Assembly: GCF_018524365.1 (NCBI RefSeq)
Contig: NZ_JAEKFT010000019.1
Location: 44,790 to 108,789, forward strand
Origin: Denitromonas iodatirespirans
GTDB taxonomy: Bacteria > Pseudomonadota > Gammaproteobacteria > Burkholderiales > Rhodocyclaceae
Direction: 5' to 3'
Length of the DNA: 64,000 nucleotides
The position numbers and the translations under genes are program-made. The notes beneath the pieces are model-generated. The model saw nothing but the letters and a program-made list of their open reading frames with translations, was not told the origin of the DNA and ran no database searches. This document shows, piece by piece, positions 61,901 to 64,000 of this stretch (position 1 is the first letter of the stretch; each line of letters starts with the position of its first letter).

Positions 61901-63286
61901 CTCAACGGCATCGTCCACCACCGCGGCCAAGACACCAACGGCTGGCCCCAGGGCTACACCCTGGGCGAGCAGCCGCTCGACTTCGGCTACGACCTGGCCG
62001 GGCGCGTCACCGGCCTCGACCAGAACGGCACCGCCTACGACCAGGGCTTCGGCTACGACGCCGCCGATCGCCTCACCAGCTACACCGGCTACCCGGCGCT
62101 GCGCGCCTACACCTACGACGCCAATGGCAACCGCACACGACTCACCGCGGGTAGCGCAAGCATCGACACGCAATACAACAGCGGCACCAACAAGATGTTC
62201 ATGGAATCTGGCCTGGCTGCACTGCCTGGCGGCGTTTTCAGCGCCTTCCAGACTCAGCATTGGAACAGCTACGACTCGGCGGGCAACTTTGTTGGCCAGT
62301 CCCACACACTGCACTACAACATCGCCGGGCAGCTGGCCTCCGTGACCAGCGGAGGCAATGCCGTCACCTACCAGTACGACGGCCTCGGCCGGCGCGTCTC
62401 AAAGTCCGGCCCCACCATGCTCGTGCCCGGCGGTTTCGTGCGCTACGTGTACGACGCCGCCCACCACCTCGTCGGCGAATACAAAGCCGACGGCACGCCG
62501 ATCAAGGAATACGTGTGGATCGGCGATCTGCCGGTGGCGATGATCGAAACCCACCCCGACAGCACCACCACCGCCTACGCCATCGAAACCGACCACCTCG
62601 GCACCCCGCGCCTCCTCACCGACGCCACCCGCGCCCCCCGCTGGCGCTGGACCAGCCCGCCGTTTGGCGAGGTGTTGCCCGAGGACGATCCGTCGGGGCT
62701 GGGCGCCGTCACCTTCAACCTGCGGTTCCCGGGGCAGTACTACGACAAGGAGACGGGGCTGCATTACAACTGGAATCGGTATTACGATCCGGGGACGGGG
62801 CGGTATGTGCAGTCGGATCCCATCGGGCTACAAGGCGGGTGGAATACTTACGGCTATGTCGGGGGGAATCCGGTCTCGCGGATAGACCCTTTCGGATTGG
62901 CGGAGGAAGGATTCCTCGGAGGGGAATCGGGCAACCCTCCAGTCGGACTCCCGAATCCTTCGGTGGAAGCGCAGCGCCAACTTGCGCGGCACCTGACACG
63001 AATGCTCAGCGAGATTCGAGACAGATTCTGCCCCCCTGATGGGCAGTGCCCTCCTTGCAGGACTGTGAGCGGGAGAATCGTTCCCGTCGGCACTATCGCG
63101 TACCGACCTCTGGATGTCATTCCGGACGACGTGATGCAACACGGCGTGTACGGATCTCACCACAACATCTTCGTAGCGAAACAGAATCCTAACAATTGCC
63201 AGTGCTTTTGGCAGAAACAGAAGTACGTTCTCAAACCAGGAGAGCTGCCGCCCAAAGCAATTCCGATCGAGCCGTTCGTTAATTGA
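58925..63286 (+). CDS. RHS/YD-repeat protein with polymorphic C-terminal tip (5' end disrupted)
   Basis: A 1,453-codon frame. The ATG at 58925 has no ribosome site, and protein-like sequence in the same frame continues upstream to the IS edge (DCLAPEYSSWRCDQYYSS), so the true N-terminus is lost. A DUF6531-like region (~100-250; VSYVNGNKYLPETDLESNAL) leads into YD repeats (GYTYDSGGNLSSVQYPDGSS; FDYDPRGLLERLTLPDGTAI) and the RHS core ending LQGGWNTYGYVGGNPVSRID-PFGL at ~1,300-1,325. The last ~128 residues are an unrecognised tip with CPPDGQCPPC, GVYGSHHNIF and NCQCFWQKQ. RHS shells encapsulate such tips, often toxins. The small gene 11 bp downstream may be its immunity gene. Confidence 0.85.
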   Translation: MSRRYDSNWEYQIKSYPSELDFRAMSPISSPQFIYGRGEGVGLYKGIESSVSRFTIEYERRFSCDKPGRISVHRYAIKDDNKYPSDDPPYVGYYCRYYINPHEAGELLAGQCPASKHPVSYVNGNKYLPETDLESNALAGLPISRHYNSLGVNGRVSIGARWRLSIDRQLTIDSPNMITAYRGSGKYLNMVRSGVGFLPSAGGSERVQEVMDENVVAGWLLFDSNGEIDRYDAQGNLTSIHNTFGMKWEIIRNDAGRIIAIANDFGVEAKLQYDDLHHVASINLPDGSRIGYTYDSGGNLSSVQYPDGSSRTYHYNEASFNGGKNQPHSLTGIDDESGNRYVSYWYDMSLRAIAEELTGGVDRAGLKFSTGKTTVTDALGTVRDYHFEPVNRVARYKSQSQPAGAGCNASTAALTYDPNGNVATRTSFDGTVTTYTHDLTRNLETRRIEASGTADARTISTEWHPDWHLRSAQAEPKLITRWIYNGQSDPVSGGTASCAPSDAEVIEGMPIAVVCKKVEQPTTDANGAAGFAATADGPARVWSYTYNRYGKVLTADGPRADVADLWTYEYYAADATCPGAGEGTGMDKGCRGELLRATDPAGLVTDYLKYNAHGQLLQMRAPNGVITSYAYDLRQRLTAQEVGGLLTSFDYDPRGLLERLTLPDGTAIDYTYDAAHRLTDITHAATGERIHYTLDAAGNRTAETVFDATGTAVRSLARNFDALGRLWKEVRSVNGQAAETVYLHDAEDRLTHATDPLTHTSQWQYNRLGQLKAEIDALNHTTALTPDAAGNTTAVQAANGATTQYTVNGLGEVIQEVSPDRGTRTYHYDAAGNLTAITKGTGYNLPPEQYIESDPRGGYILTAFDALNRPTATRFVTPLGAEEARISTTWDTAPNGAGQIARLAGPDATLDWAYDSLGRVSSQTQTLGAVALTLGTAYDADGRLQSLTYPSGRVLQLSYDSAGRVSGLAFTPYQIASNIAYHPFGGIKAITLLNGIVHHRGQDTNGWPQGYTLGEQPLDFGYDLAGRVTGLDQNGTAYDQGFGYDAADRLTSYTGYPALRAYTYDANGNRTRLTAGSASIDTQYNSGTNKMFMESGLAALPGGVFSAFQTQHWNSYDSAGNFVGQSHTLHYNIAGQLASVTSGGNAVTYQYDGLGRRVSKSGPTMLVPGGFVRYVYDAAHHLVGEYKADGTPIKEYVWIGDLPVAMIETHPDSTTTAYAIETDHLGTPRLLTDATRAPRWRWTSPPFGEVLPEDDPSGLGAVTFNLRFPGQYYDKETGLHYNWNRYYDPGTGRYVQSDPIGLQGGWNTYGYVGGNPVSRIDPFGLAEEGFLGGESGNPPVGLPNPSVEAQRQLARHLTRMLSEIRDRFCPPDGQCPPCRTVSGRIVPVGTIAYRPLDVIPDDVMQHGVYGSHHNIFVAKQNPNNCQCFWQKQKYVLKPGELPPKAIPIEPFVN

Positions 63287-63297
63287 GGAGATGGCGA

Positions 63298-63546
63298 ATG
63301 CAATACGCTGACGGGCAAGAAGTGCGCATAGGAGACAGAGTGAAGCTCGGGGCTGACGACAACGGAGTCGTCGTGTGTTCGATTGACACCAACGAGTATT
63401 CCGACGACTACCCGCTGGAGAAATGGTCCTACCTTGAGAGGGGCGTAATGATTGAATTCCCGGAATATGGACTCATTCATTATGAGGAAACCGATCCGGA
63501 CTTGGAGCTCATTTCACGGAGCAACCAATCACCGCAAGGTGCGTAG
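63298..63546 (+). CDS. Candidate immunity protein for the RHS tip
   Basis: An 82-residue acidic protein (MQYADGQEVRIGDRVKLGAD; DDYPLEKWSYLERGVMIEFP; GLIHYEETDPDLELISRSN) with a predicted small all-beta fold. AGGAG lies seven bases before the ATG at 63298, itself only 11 bp after the RHS stop. Size, acidity and position fit polymorphic-toxin immunity genes. The family is not one I can name. It lacks a signal peptide, so the target would be neutralised in the cytoplasm. Confidence 0.65.
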   Translation: MQYADGQEVRIGDRVKLGADDNGVVVCSIDTNEYSDDYPLEKWSYLERGVMIEFPEYGLIHYEETDPDLELISRSNQSPQGA

Positions 63547-63572
63547 GGCGGATGAGCGAAGCGTCATCCGCC
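63547..63572. repeat. Dispersed inverted repeat directly after the immunity gene
   Basis: Perfect 9-bp arms GGCGGATGA (63547-63555) and TCATCCGCC (63564-63572) with an 8-nt loop GCGAAGCG, preceded by GTAG. This is a common proteobacterial intergenic repeat type. It begins at the end of the immunity gene and may act as its terminator. Confidence 0.7.
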
Positions 63573-63873
63573 TTTGGTTCCGCTTCACCGCGCACGGCGC
63601 AGCCGAAGACCAATGCCGGGGGACACAGCAAGCGTAGCCCGGCCGAGGGCCATAGGCCCGACGCCGGGGACATCGTGCCGGGCTGGCGATGCTGATCCCG
63701 GCGTCGCTGCGCTCGGCCGGGCTACGGGTACTGCGCTCGGCCGGGCTACGGGGACTTGCCACATGTAAATAGAGATGCAGCGCATACCGGTGGAATTCAA
63801 ACAGTTCGAGCAATTCCTCGGATTCAATAGATGCACACATATGGCGAGCCAAATAGATGGATGACAAAATTGT
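63573..63873. repeat. Intergenic repeats with GTAGCCCGGCCGA arms
   Basis: GTAGCCCGGCCGA (63634-63646) is inverted against TCGGCCGGGCTAC at 63713-63725 and again at 63737-63749. The last two belong to a tandem pair (GCTCGGCCGGGCTACGGG) with a 24-bp period. After 63760 the DNA becomes AT-rich without a convincing gene, up to the ISL3-like end at 63874. Confidence 0.65.
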
Positions 63874-64000
63874 GGCTCTCTTGAAAAACGAGTGGGTTAC
63901 GCGGCATGCTGATTGAGTTTTCCGAAGTCCAGCTTGCCGGCGAGCAGGAACACGACGGCACGGATGGTGGAGAAGCTCGCGTAGCCACGCGCCTTGCGCT
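63874..64000 (-). mobile_element. End of an ISL3-like insertion sequence (cut by window edge)
   Basis: GGCTCTCTTGAAAAACG at 63874-63890 resembles ISL3-family terminal repeats (GGCTCTTT-type with an A-run). It is immediately followed by the 3' end of a transposase frame on the minus strand. The other end and any target duplication are off the window. Confidence 0.65.
63897..64000 (-). CDS. Transposase C-terminus, ISL3-like (partial)
   Basis: The last 33 codons of a frame ending at TAA 63897: RKARGYASFSTIRAVVFLLA then GKLDFGKLNQHAA. The Arg/Lys/Gly-Tyr stretch and LLAGKLDF recall the C-terminal end of ISL3 transposases. Family assignment rests on this short piece and the adjacent terminal repeat. 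Confidence 0.6.
   Translation of the reverse strand, partial: RKARGYASFSTIRAVVFLLAGKLDFGKLNQHAA

Noticed and set aside
59582..62314. A 910-codon minus-strand frame
   Set aside because: Antisense to the RHS YD repeats; Gly/Val/Ala-rich composition mirrors the repeats.

Overview
The window is a GC-rich chromosomal segment of a betaproteobacterium, most likely of the Rhodocyclales (Azoarcus/Thauera/Zoogloea-like). The signs are the miaB-phoH-ybeY-corC-lnt-glyQS-gmhB-plsC order, a phasin, a PEP-CTERM protein with an EpsA-type regulator, and a TatT-type TRAP transporter. This placement is inferred from gene content, not from a search.

Layout. 1-2.5 kb: a membrane histidine kinase running off the left edge, divergent from a type IV prepilin-like gene. 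2.5-6.6 kb: a KefB-type antiporter and, divergently, kdsD-lptC-lptA (Kdo precursor and LPS export). 6.7-8.4 kb: enoyl-CoA hydratase and a phasin with a consensus sigma-70 promoter and a strong terminator. 8.7-18.9 kb: a minus-strand housekeeping block (plsC, gmhB, glyS, glyQ, lnt, corC, ybeY, phoH, miaB and a small exported protein). 19.06 kb: a CAU tRNA with promoter and terminator. 19.3-23.1 kb: a TRAP transporter (TatT, solute-binding protein, fused DctQM).

23.1-44.2 kb is the most unusual region, all on the minus strand. In transcription order it holds a PEP-CTERM protein, a PstS-like solute-binding-fold protein, a TpsB pore, a 3,755-residue TpsA filamentous-haemagglutinin-like exoprotein, an ExbB with a large extracytoplasmic DUF2341/LamG-like head, two ExbDs, TonB, a porin and a secreted coiled-coil protein. 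It reads as a surface-fibre secretion system linked to its own TonB energy module. A LuxR-type EpsA regulator (44.4-45.2 kb) lies just upstream, and copies of a 12-bp motif sit before three of the nearby genes.

45.3-57.0 kb: a secreted ankyrin protein and a compact T2SS/T4P-like operon (GspG, GspF, GspE, PilM/GspL-, PilN-, PilO- and PilP/GspC-like proteins, a lipoprotein secretin with a cohesin-like tail, three pseudopilins), followed by a lytic transglycosylase on the plus strand. GC-rich repeats sit inside and upstream of the operon.

57.0-64 kb is accessory DNA: an RHS/YD-repeat gene whose 5' end is split by an IS256-family element with an 8-bp target duplication, an unrecognised RHS tip with a small candidate immunity gene, dispersed inverted repeats, and the end of an ISL3-like element at the right edge. 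Reading-frame and start choices rest on Shine-Dalgarno sequences, overlaps and protein features. No database search was possible.
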